Below are positions 45,875-58,900 of a stretch of DNA of 64,000 nucleotides, in pieces. Source of the stretch: Synchiropus splendidus (lineage: Eukaryota; Chordata; Actinopteri; Syngnathiformes; Callionymidae); contig NC_071345.1 of NCBI RefSeq assembly GCF_027744825.2, positions 17,826,001 through 17,890,000 of the forward strand, written 5' to 3'. A model generated the notes under the pieces. That model was not told the DNA's origin. It saw nothing but the letters and a program-made list of their open reading frames with translations, and searched no databases. The position numbers were made by a program, and so were the translations under genes. Every line of letters starts with the position of its first letter. The first letter of the stretch is position 1.

Positions 45875-48800
45875 CTGAAAGGGCAAAAAGTGTTTGCACC
45901 GATGAAGTTTCTTAAAGTGTTGTGCAGTCCAAGTACCTGAGACCCAGAGGAGGTTTTCAGCCACACAGCCAGCGTGACAGGAGAGGGACCGGTCGAAGGG
46001 TTGGACGAACATCCACTTGTTCCTCCTGGGACAGTAGCGCTCCACTGAAGGAAGGACTTGCCTCAGTTCATTCCTTCCCCCCACTGCATACAGGTACTGA
46101 CCCAAAGCACCAAGGAAAAAGTGTTCCCTGCACGCCTTCATGGGGGCGATCTCAGTCCACCTGTTGGCTCTGGGATCGTATCGGCACGCAGTTCTGACGG
46201 CGCAAGTCCTTCCAGTGGCATGTTCCACCTCCCCACCCACGACGAATAGAAAGTTCCCCATCACAGCGACGCAATGGTGGCTACGTCCCGTGGGCATCTG
46301 CGCCAGCTCGCTCCAGTTCGACCCCCCAGCCACGCGGACGTGGTCCTGGGCGGCCGGGTTGAAGTAGCGTAGCTCCTTGACTCGGCTCACCTCGCGCTTC
46401 CGCCCACCAACGATGTAGAGAGTGAGGGATTGAAAGCGGGGCCTGGTGCGGGACGACTGGTGAAGGGGTTGGGCGAAGGTGCTGTTGTGGTAGTCCAGAG
46501 CCTCCTCCACCAGGGCGGCAGCCGTGTTGCTCGACTGGACCAGCGGATGACTCTGGGCCAGATGGTGCAGCGTGGAGACGTCCATCAGCCCATAGCGGAC
46601 GTGTTGCAGAAGATCCTCAGTGTACTGGTACCGACAGTCATGTTCCAGCCAGAGTACTACAAACTGTGAAGGGAAAAACAAATGAAAATATCAGATATAA
46701 ATGAGACAAAGCTTGAAAGATGAAAGATGTGAGGATATGAGGTGAGTCCTGGGTGGACTGAATGAGGGGGTCACCTGAGAAGACACCTAAATATCCTCCC
46801 AAAATGATACACTGGCCATTATGGATGGGCGATATGGAGAAAAAAAGTTATTGTGATAAATGTAATTTCGGAGAATCCATTTTCGTTCTATTCCATGTGT
46901 TGTACACACGACAGTCTCTCTTGAAACTGTTTCATGATGGAGATTATTACTGCAGTTTGTCTCCAGCATCATGATTTGTTTATGTCTAAATGTAATAGTT
47001 AACCAAGTGTAGAGAGGAGAGATTCAATGTTTCATGTCTCTCATAGAACCCAGTCTTTTATTTAGGGGTTAAATTGAGCGTCTGTCCGCTGTATCTCAAT
47101 AAATGATCATTTAGTCATATTCTATACTCAAAATTGTGATGCAAACTGTCAGTCCTTTCTCTTGTGTGATGAAAAACATTTTCACAATTCTCTCTCCTAA
47201 AATGTTTTTCTTTGCTTTATTGAAGATTTCACTAATACTTTGAACGTTTTATAATTTGTTGATGGTCCCTAACTGATGCCGAGTCGTAGCATCAGCGCTG
47301 CCTGTGAGAGTGTGTCCACGATTAATGAACCCGCAGCGTAGCAGGAGACCTGCATGTGTTGATATGAACCAAGGCAGACGCCCGCGTCAGAGAACCTATG
47401 AGGACCACTCCATCTAATAAAACAAACACAGATCCAGAGACTCAGAGTCGACCAGTGTCATTATCAAAGGTTCCCTGTATTAAAAATAAGTTTTATAACT
47501 GCGATTGTGAAGAAACTGTAACAAGCCGGTGGCGACCAATGCAGTGAGCAAGCTCCTGTTGCCAGATGGTTACTTCGCACTCCGTGACGGTAAACTCTTC
47601 TAAGACTTCCAAGCTCTCGTTTGATTCCCCGACTTATCTAAATTCTCTAGGCGCTCGAATCCCTATTCAGCCGCATCCTCAGTTCCTCGTTCTTCCTCGC
47701 TCCATTTCTGTTTCTCCCCTTCACTATTCAGCCCGCGTGTGAGCAGTTTTCCCGTCTCACTTTGTTTTTCTCTCCGACGTAGTTATTTCCTGGTGTGTGT
47801 GTGTTTCCACCACCGAGCACTTTCTGTTTATTGAGCCTCATGAGCTCTCAGTGCATTTTTATGTTCTCCCATTTATTCAGGCCTGAATTCTAATTCGCCT
47901 CTCTTGTGTTCCAGACTCTTCCGCGTCCTGATTCCAGCGCCTTTTGTTCATTGTAGTGTTTCATTCATCGATTCAATTCGGTATATTACTCTCGTCTCCC
48001 GTGCCTTCTGTCGACCAGCACTTCCTGCACTTGAGTCCCTCCTTCCGAAATCATGACAGAATTGTCATCGTGGAGATTGTGTTTGGCGCTATATCGTGTA
48101 TGATAATTTATCGCCCATCCCTGCTGGCCATCCAGGTCTATTTCAGTAACACTTCAGGTGAGCAGTAGGGGTTTAAAAAGTCAAAATAAGAGATTGGAAA
48201 ATGACTTTAAAAAAACCAAAACAAAGTAAAAGACTAACAAAGGAAAAGCAAGTGGCGGACTGCTAATCATAATTATTTTCCGAGACAGCTAGAGGCTGTT
48301 GTGGCAAGACTGAAACAAGCCACGGGCTCTCCACACCGAGGCATGCTTTTAATAATCAGCAGCATTCAATATAAAGACTGTAAATATCCAGCGGCACACT
48401 CCTTTGTTTAATGCGGGCGAGCCGGGCCGCCGCGGCGCCGTTTAATTGAACTTGGAAGCAGTGGAAGGTTGTTTAGCGGCGGCGAGGTGTGAATGTGGGC
48501 GAGATGGTGAGGGAGATGACTGTCAGTATTGTCACGGAAACAAACCCGCCTCTTGACATCACACGCTTGCCGTACAGGACTGTCACATGGAAATGGGCTT
48601 CACACCTCACCTGTGCGTTTTTAAATACATAAATTAGGGGTGAGATTCCATTAAAAAGTTAATCTAATTCATTAAAGAATTTGTGATGAATTAATCTCGA
48701 TTAATCGCAGTTTAATGGTATAAGAATATTTGCCACAAGAAGCCACATTTTTCAATTTGAATGAATTTGGTATATTACTGAATGAAATGATGGAACCATA

Positions 48801-49445
48801 CATACATTTAAACACAAAATATTACTTATGTTGCCTCAGTTTGACAATAGCACTATAAATCACGGTGGTGGCTATATTCAAGTGTTTATATCACCTTATT
48901 TAAACTAAAGCTCTTTTCATGTCTTGAAAATATTTCCATAAGAATCTCATGTACATTCAGAGTAGTTGAAACTCTGGCCATTGTGTAGCAAAAAACATCC
49001 CTGAACAAAAGCAAACAGTCTTCTGTTTGCTTTTGTTCAGGGATTCCTCCATGTTTGTTGTTGTTGTTATCACCCTAGCTGCCACGTGTCTTGTGCATCA
49101 GTGTGATCAGTGGACCAGGAACTGCTGCACTTACAAAGGTTCCCTGTTGTCAGGAGAGCAAACTGTTGAATTAAATTCAATTTAAATAAATATTTTAACG
49201 TGTTATTTACGATTAACTTATTCATCGTAACACGTTAAAGTCCCACCACTAAAATAAATAGATGGTGCTTTCTAAACTAGTGTGAGGTTTGTGATGTGTC
49301 ACCCCTCTGTGGAGCTCCGGAGCCACAGCATGTCAGCGTGTGTTTGTATATGTGTGTTCACCACAGCAGCTGACTGCGAAGGTCACGCTGTATCACACAA
49401 CTTCCTTGGGGCACAGAATAAATCCACCCCCCGACAGAAAGGAGC

Positions 49446-49478
<33 letters not shown>

Positions 49479-52400
49479 GGATCGGAGTGGAGGGGGTGAG
49501 CCTCATGAAGGAAGAGCAAAGGATGCGGAAAAACAAAGGCGGAGAAAATGTGATTTCCAGAGAGTGGGAGCAAAACTGGGAGTGAGGATGATTGACGGGA
49601 CGGGCGAGCGCCGCTCCTCCACCTTCTCCACAGCCCTTTTGGACGCCGGACCCCGCTTGCCTTTGGCTTCCGTCTGATGCTGAAATTAACCTTCTGGGGG
49701 CGAAGTGAAGGAGGCCCAAAGCAGCCTAATCACAGGCTGATTATGGCGGCGGCGGCTGGGTAAAGGGTCAGGGTAATTGTGCCATCAGAGGCCTGATTGT
49801 TTTCAATCAGACGGCCGGCCGAGTGACAGCTGGGGGATTGGGGCCCTGATGGAGCCGCGGTGGGCCTAATCAGAGAGGAGAAAGGAGAGAAAGAGAGGGG
49901 GAGTCGGGGGCCGGCTGATTGGTGCAAATGAACAGTCAAAATGGCAAGTACCCATCCCGGACTGCACACGCACCTCAGCACATTAGAGGCACGCTGGAGT
50001 CTTTGACATGCAGGCAAAGCCTCAGCGCAAACTGACACCTTCCTATGTGTTCGCTGTCAATCCAGGTGGTTCTGTACGGGTCAGTCGGGAGCTGGACACA
50101 AATCTGCGCTCGCACTCTTGAGATTTAAACCCACGTTCAAACATATGCTGGGGAGGTCATTTAGTACAGCAGTTTCTGCCAGAGTCAGCAAGAGTTGAAC
50201 TAAGAAAGCAGATAAACACAGAACACCAAACCCACAACCTTCTCACAGATGTGATGATCTAGGACTAGGGATGGGTGAAAATGTATCGTACACGATACAC
50301 CGCCGAGCACAATCTCCACGATGACAATTCTGCATCTCACATGTGCCTCACATGCGACACACTCGCTGCATTGGACTTGCACACATGAACATGACGAGAC
50401 CATGACGGCGCGCCGCGCTCTCCAGCTCTGCGGAGTTTGACAGCCGACACCGGCGTGTGACAGTTGGTTATGGTTGGTTATTTTTAATAAAGGGAACCTT
50501 TGACAATGACACTGGTCAACTCAGAGTCTCTGGATCTGTGTTTGTTTTATTAGATGGAGTGGTCCTCATAGGTTCTCTGACGCGGGTGTTGACCTTGGTT
50601 CACATCAAGTCTCGCTGGAGCCTCAGCGAAAAACCGTGGTGAAAATATATTGGATATTGGATGGAGCTCCGCTCCGGTATTGGCAGCAGCGTCCCCGATT
50701 AGGATTCAGTGATGGCGGACACACTCTCACAGGCAGCGCGAATGCTGTGACCTGGCATCAGTTAGGGGCCATCAACAAATACTAAAACGTTCAAAGTATC
50801 CGTGAAATCTTCAATAAGGCAAAGAAAAACAACCATTTTAGGAGAGAGAATTGTGAAAATGTTTGTCATCACACAAGAGAAAGGACTGACAGTTTGTATC
50901 ATGATTTTGAGAATAGAATATGACTAAATGATCATTTATTGAGATACAGCAGACAGACGCTCAATTTAACCCCTAAATAAAAGACTGGGTTCTATGAGAG
51001 ACATGAAACATTGACTTACTCATCTCTACACTTGGTTAACTATTATATTTAGACATAAACAAATCATGATGATGGAGACAAACTGCAGTAATAGTTTCTA
51101 TCTTGAAACAGTTTCAAGAGAGACTGCAGTGTGTACAACACATGGAATAGAATGAAAATGGATTTATAGTGATATTTATCATTATTGCAGAAATTACAAC
51201 ATTTATCCTGATAACTTTTTTGTCCATATCGCCCATCCCTACCTAGGACTAGGATATGCGTGTGTCGCTCTGTGCTTGAGTAACTGACAGTGTTTATTTG
51301 TTTTCACACGTTTGTCCTCCTGTTGTCATGATTCACTTTTATTTTGATCCTTGCCGCCATATTTGTTTTCTCCCTCTTCCATGTTTGTCGGAGCTCCCTG
51401 TTGGTAATGGCACACGACTGGAGCTAATCTACAAATCATCTGCAGATCCTTTTAAGCACCTTGGTTCCAGCAACGTGTACCAGATCGACTCCTTTCGCAT
51501 CTAGGTAAATTGGCTTCCGCGTTCATTCATTCTCTCTCCTGCTCACTCGCTTGTTTTCTGATCCTTTGGTTTTCCCTGGTGCCTTTTCATGCTGGTGTTT
51601 TGTTCTGATTTCCCTGAGTTTCCCTGTTTCTTCTGACTCTGTATTTACACTTCATGTCAAACCATCGTGTTAGCATTTCTATTTTCAGATTTGGTTTGGA
51701 GATGCTTTCTGTTTGGACGATTCAATTATTTTATTTTATTTTATTTGTATCATTGTCAAAATGAAATATTGTATTGCTTCACAACTCGTCTCCTTGTGAG
51801 TCTCCTATTAAGGCATTGTGACAGTGTGATGACTTATCAGCATGGAGTAGATTTGGACAGGAACCGAGCCAATACCGTGACATACAACTGCTTATGTTCT
51901 CAGTCAAACCTGTAGATCACTGGTCTTGGCTTCAACCTTGAGAAAAATCCCTCTTTCAAAGCTCACTCAAGTGCGCCATGCCATACACCGCCACCATTGG
52001 TCAGCTGCAGCCAGAGTGGTGAGAGCGCAGGGGTGGAATATCTTTAAAAGTAAGGCGCGTCAATGAACAACAAAGGAGCCAGTTAACCAAGTATTGGTCC
52101 ACTCTAGAGTGAGTCTCACCATCGAACACGTGGGAACCAATCGGAGTGAGAGTCGTAGCAGTAAGTCATTCATGCAAGAAAGCATTAAATGTTTTTGTCC
52201 TGCCTTCATTAAAATGATGGAGTTTCCTCTTGCTTCTTTCTAACACATGGATTCAGGTTCATGGGTAAACGCAACACAAGTGACATGCTGCAGTTAATAG
52301 TTGTCTTGTGTCTTGTTCCTAACATCAACTTAGCCATAATCGCAGCTCTGAAATGACTTATTTCAGTATGTTGCATTTTAACTAACTGACAAAAAAAGAC

Positions 52401-55400
52401 AAACCATAATAACAAACATTGTTTTTCAACATAGTTATGTAAATATCAGACTCAGTGAGATGGTCTGAACATCTTACTATGGCATGACTCACTGTGTTTT
52501 TAACTTAACAGAGAGATACATGCGGTTTCTTGACCTTGTGTCTCATTTTATGACTTTTTCATTCTGTATTTTAATAAATGAGTATTAATATATTTAAATA
52601 TTGTTTTATGCTGTCAATCTTTGGACTGAAATGTAACAATGCCTAACTTAAACATAAAATATTTTGACATATAATCATCGCAAAACTTCATATATCATTT
52701 CACAGTATTTTTTCTATAAGAATGTCACTACATCTGGTTCAAAATGTTTCTTTTATTCCATTTGTTTTCGATCCATCATGTTTTATTTATTAATGTATTA
52801 TTATTATGGGTATAATTTTTTCATGCTTGGACCTCATGCTCATAACACATGCAGAGACACACACTTCAGCATTTTAGTCGTCTGACTAAGATGGAATTGC
52901 AACAGGAAATTCACAAGTCTTCAGGCTTTTGTTGTTTTGGAACAACTATAAGAGTTAAATGATCATAAACTCGATACACTTATTTTCCCCTTGATGAAGT
53001 TAAAGTAATGATATTTCAACTCATAATACGATGAATACCAATTTTTGTCATGAACTTGATGAACTGACAACTGACAAACAAGCAACATTTCTTTAAATGT
53101 CAAAGAATATTTTACTGGTTGCTGTAGCTACTTTTAAATCCTAACCAAATCTGATGTTTCACATGGGTTAGGGTTAGGGTTAGGGTTAGATTTCAGCATA
53201 TGTGCTGTTTGGGGCAGAAATTAAATTTACCTACTGTTAAGAAGCATTATCATCTTTAAATGATATTTTTGTGTCAGAAGAGAAAATCCTGTCTAATGGG
53301 CAGTTTGAAGCCACGCAACCCTTTGAAAGTGAGAGCGTGGAGGAATGTCACTTTAGAGCACCGTAAGCCATGAGCCAACACAATTCCTGACTCATGGAAC
53401 TTGTTTTATTGTATATATTATATATTTTTATTAAGTCGTCGGCCTACTGTTAAAAATCGCAGCTGTATTTTTCACCTGATGAAAAACAGAATCCATGAGA
53501 ATGAATGAGTGATGTGACAACCGTGTGCTTGTTCGGTACCTTCCATATCTCCTCCTCACTCAGAGAGGTGAGCCGGTCGCTCTTGAGCACCTCTCTAAGG
53601 AGACGGTACGGCAGCTGCAGAGCCTCCTCCTGCCGACTCTGGCTCAGCTCGGACAGGTGCTGGACCAGGAAGCGCACCACGGCCTGCTCCAAAGCGGGTA
53701 GGTGGAAGAGGTCAGCCACACGGTACAACTCCAGGTAGTTCACGCTGCTCAGCTCCTGCAAGACAAGCGCATGCAGATGGACACGCTGAAACCATTCCAA
53801 GACAGATGTCTGAGCGTTGATGGAGGTCGATGTTAGTCCTGGTAACTACACACTCATCATGGTAATAATCCAGAGAGACCACCGCGAGAGGAGGCCAGAG
53901 CAAACTGTGTGCTCCGTCTCAATAAGACAAACATACCTCCACTTTTATAGTCCAGCTTCAACACACGCTGGAAACGGCACACGCTTGTTGTAATAGCCTC
54001 ATATGTGCTGTACTCACATCCAATGAGAGCTCATTTTAATACCACAGTTAATCAAAAAGCAATTACTGGAACAAGGTGAGAGGTAAATAACGGATATTGA
54101 AATTGTGCTGGTGGAATAAGACTGCCATCTACTGGCGGCAAATATAAGCGTCACAGACTCAAATACAGCATCAATCCGCTTTGCGAGTGAGTGCTCAATA
54201 ATATTTGACATCAAGTATACAACAATATGGAAAATGCTCACTCAGTTAAAACCAAAAGTGAATTCATGTACTTTAAATATTTATTTCATTATTTCGTTAT
54301 TTGCTGACCCAGCATTTTACATTTGAATTTAGTCCATTTATGAATAAGTAAAATGGACATAATCTCCTTTTTATTTCTGCATTTCCCATCAGGGGTGGCC
54401 TCTTCGTATCCTCCTTTTCTACATCAATGAGCCACACTGGTTGTTTTCCTCTTGCTCCTATGTTTCGTTCAACATGTCCCCTGACTCTGCTCTCGGCATG
54501 TCCAAACCATCAGGTCAGGCCTCCCTAACTTTGACCGCTTTCATACTGAAAACGGTTAGTGTTTGCATCCTCACCGCTTCCTCAGCACGGTGGCATAGGA
54601 CACAGAATGACTCCAACAATGAAAAAAATCATTTTGTGAATGTGTGTACCTCAAGTTGCCAGTGACAACAGATAATAGTGAGCGTCATGCTGTGCAGGTT
54701 CTTCCTAGGGTTTGTGCAGCACCAGCATATGTGACATAGGTGGACCAGTCTGAAAATCTGTGCAAGACGCCCAAAACATGCTCCGACAAAACATACTTGG
54801 CTTTTCTTTCCAAACATCTTCACGAGCTGTAGCTGTCTCATCAAATAAGTATCAAATTATTTAGCATCATGATCCAAATAACAATGTGTAGAGTTAATTA
54901 TTTCTAGTGTTATTATTATTCCATGCATAGTAATGCAGTGATTTGACTTTACATCTCAGCATTTTTTACTTCATTCCTCAAATATATATCATTTTTGGAC
55001 TACCTCAGTGCACTACAAGGAGTAATTGTTGTTACAATGATGTAATATTACGTCTGCTTGTAAAGAATGAAAGGCAAAAATGAAACAGAAATGAACATTT
55101 GATTTGCATAGAACAGCAGCAGTAGTTGCAGTAACCGACTGCAACCGCCTGATGGCAGAAGAAAGCCAATAGTTTCTTGCCTGTCAGTGCAGAAGCGCGT
55201 CAACAGATATCGGTCGAAGCACAGATAGAGAACGCGATGACCAAATAATTCTATGAATAAATGTGTTGTATATAGTTTATTACAGTAGGATGAAGGCCTT
55301 ATATTGAGCAGACAAGCGTCCTGATCAATGGTTTGACAAATATTGAGTGGGTGTGTTTTTGTGTTCTCATAATTTTATTCAGTGTTCTATAAAAGATCTT

Positions 55401-55936
55401 GCTTTTTTTAGGTGACAGGGCTATAACATTTACATTATCATGTTTCATAGTTAACTTTGTGGTGATGGCTAAAGCATCTCAAAGAAGGAGAACATCAGTA
55501 ATATTCGGCTCGCAGCTTACTGATGTTCCAGCAAATGAGAAAAAATACAAAAGTCAGAATGATTCATGTTTTGATGTTGTAGTCAATACAATATTGAATA
55601 TTGAGTGATATACTTCATTCATGAGAGTGGAAAAACATTTAAAAAAAACAGTGGAATTGAACATAAAATAGCAGGTATTGTAAATCAAATAGTCCTCATC
55701 AGAAATTGAAATAGTCATTAATGTGCAGAAAACGAATTTAAAATCTCCCATTTGGATTTTTTTTATGACCCAAAATTTTCAGGAGAACAAAACGAACTGT
55801 TTCACAAAAGCTGTTTTCATAAAGTGTTCAATTAACTGTTCAGGCCAGACGTTCACATAAGAGCTCCACTTAAGTTAATAGCAATGCAACATCTCAATAT
55901 GGTGGCTCAGCAGTTCCCTTTGCATAATGGAGCCCC

Positions 55937-55971
<35 letters not shown>

Positions 55972-58900
55972 TTGTATGTTGTTGTTGGTCACCTGGATGA
56001 GGTAGTGGGAGCACAGACCCAGCAGCTCCAGCAGCTGAAGGTGGCTGCCTGCCGACAGGACGTCCTGGATCACTGCAGGCTCCAGCAAGATCTGACCGAT
56101 GACACAACACTTGAAACATACTCAAACACCATACAACATATGGTGGTGCTGTGTGAACCACGCAAAGTGGATTTGTTGCTGTGCTGCTGTGAATCAATAG
56201 TTCAAATGGTAAAAAAAGGAGAAAGAAAGTAGATGAAAGTAGATGAGGTCTCATGAAACAGTGACCTGACTTTCAGAGGCCACCAGATGACACTGTCTGC
56301 TGTAAAATGTTTGGATTTGAAAAACCAATTCAATGAAATCTCACATCATTTCTAAACCAAGAGCGCCATCTAGTGGCAACTAGCGAAAATTAGGACACTG
56401 TTTCATGAACCCTGCAATACAGTTTCAAGACACCTAATCTATTCATCACTACTAAACATTAATTTCATAATTTTAAAGCCCATTTATGTGCGTTATCTGT
56501 GTTCATTTTGTCAAAGCTTACAGGCACAGGCATAATAGACCAGTACCAGTGCTACACATTTTATTGAACTCTGTGTATGAGTCCCTTTGCAAACAGACAC
56601 ACACATAAACACACACATCACATATCACGCCCATGGTGTGGAGATAAAAAAAAATGAGGCATGAGATGTTTTTTTTTCAGAAAAAGTAAACTAAAAAAAG
56701 GATATTTTAGTACTGTATGTTGACATTTTGTTTTTAAGGTGCTGTCCCTCTGCTGCTCTTCCTCAGTGCCAGACAGACGTGTCCCACCAACATGTCCAAA
56801 CCTATCTAAAATGACTTGGATTCTGGTGCCTCGCTCGATCAGGGTGCTTTTCTCAGGCAAGCTGCGGTTAATTTTACGACTGTATGACAAATTTGAAAGT
56901 CTAGTCTCCCAGGTCATGTTCGATATTTGTCTCAATGAGTCAGCCGTTTTACCGGAGGCAACTCCAGACTCTGGAATCCACTGCATTAAAAAGACGTCCT
57001 TCCTGGACACGGTCTCGACCTCACAAGGAGCAACTCCAACTCTACACACACCTGCTTCACTTGTCTGTCTGCAATGATCCTCACATCATCCATTCATCAT
57101 TCATTCTTTTAATAGTTTCCCAGCAGAGCTCGGCACGGGTCCAGTAAAGCCAATGATATCTATGCTCCCACTGATGGCAAGTTCCTCCACTGAAAATCCT
57201 TGAATTTCACATTGTCATTTCAGAGATTCATTATTAATGTGACACACAAAGACAAAAGACCTCAGGCTTTACAGCAGACCAACAACAACACCATTGAGTC
57301 AGAAGATCACTCATGAGGAGCTACAGAGGAGGCTGGACAGATTGTCTAGTTGATGGAGCCGCTGCTTGGCCCCAACTTGGGTTGAAGTTCTGAGATTTCT
57401 TATTGGGTTAATGAGCCTGAAACTGACTCTGTAGAACAGAGGATCAGGCAGAGAGCACCTTTTCTATCAGAAGCAGGTGAGGTAGAACAAACACAGAGGC
57501 GACTCCACCACACGTGGCACTGATCATGTGGGCTCCATCCTGCTGCATTAGCCGGCACCTCTCCAACCCGGCCCGCAGATGACATCTGGTCAGGTGGGTT
57601 TTAGCAGGTCATTATTTCGGGAGGGGGGCTGGGGGATAAGCATATTGCCCTCATCTCATCTGGTATCATCTCCGCTGCGCCGACAGGAGATGAACAGACC
57701 AAATCAGGATGTTGCTGACCTACTTACACCGGCTGACTAAATCAGTCTTTGCCTTTTCAGAGCTGAAATAAAATTACTAGTAATTATAAAGCCGTGGGCG
57801 TCACAGACTGACAGAGTGTTGCGTAACAGCTGGCTGCTTCTCTGCCACCGAAGGTTACAAGATGTGATCACATCCGGGAAGTGATGTAATCTATTATTAT
57901 TATTCCATTATTACGGGGAAAATGGTGCAGAGACTTTGACTTCACGATGCGTCCTGTGCTTGCAGCTGAAAGACATGTCTTTTGGGCTCAAATCCTTTTT
58001 TTCGGATCAGCAGAGTTCTGGCCTGTAGTCAATCGGCTCATAAGGCTTCTCTTCGGATTAAAATGTTTATCTCCAAAGCCCACGCTATAGAGTGGAGGGC
58101 TACAAAATATATATATATATATATATGTCTGTTTTTTTAATTGTATTTGATAAATCATGGGATCTACTTTCAATTAGTCAAACAATGAATGAATGAATGA
58201 ATGGATGATGATCTACTGTAAAGCATTGGCGCGTCCTTGACAGCATCTTTTGTTTCAATGTTTTCCTTCCTTTTCCATTCGCACTGGCTCCTCATCCATC
58301 AGTTCACTTTAGCCCCAGCTTACACACTATCGATAATTCCACTTCACCTTCCATCCAGCGTGGAGCAAAATAAATCTGCTACCCTCATTCATCTTCCGTA
58401 GATTCGATTACCATTGCTATGTCTTTATAGGCCCAAACAAAAAATCAATCATCCAGCAGCAACAGCTGACTTATACCAGGAAGCACCACCACAATAGGCC
58501 GCTCCTCAAATCACAACACTGTCTAGACCTAGAGCTTACATCACCAGGGAGACAAAAAAATCTCCCAAATAACTTGATTCATTTTTTTTAAATCCACATC
58601 ATTTTAATGTTGAATACTGTCATACAAACTTAAGTGGCAAGACGTGTTTTTATTGCTATCCTAGTACACAAACAGGGACAGTGCTTTCAATTTAACACTC
58701 TCTCTGTGAGGTGATAAATAGCTTGTTTATCTATCAATTCTCCTGACAAGTTTACTCTCAAACAGGATTCTAACCCACAACCTTCTTGCTGTAGCTCTGC
58801 CCACTGCTCACCGTACTGCTGACAAAGATATGATATATATGATAAAAATGTTCATTACATAAGGTAAAAAGTTGTTCAGTCAATATCCCTGTGTCTGTGT

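Noticed and set aside
48997..49044. Hairpin as a bona fide microRNA gene
   Set aside because: The stem is 22 bp with a 4-nt loop, shorter than a pre-miRNA, and it lies in a transposon copy; kept only as a structural observation.
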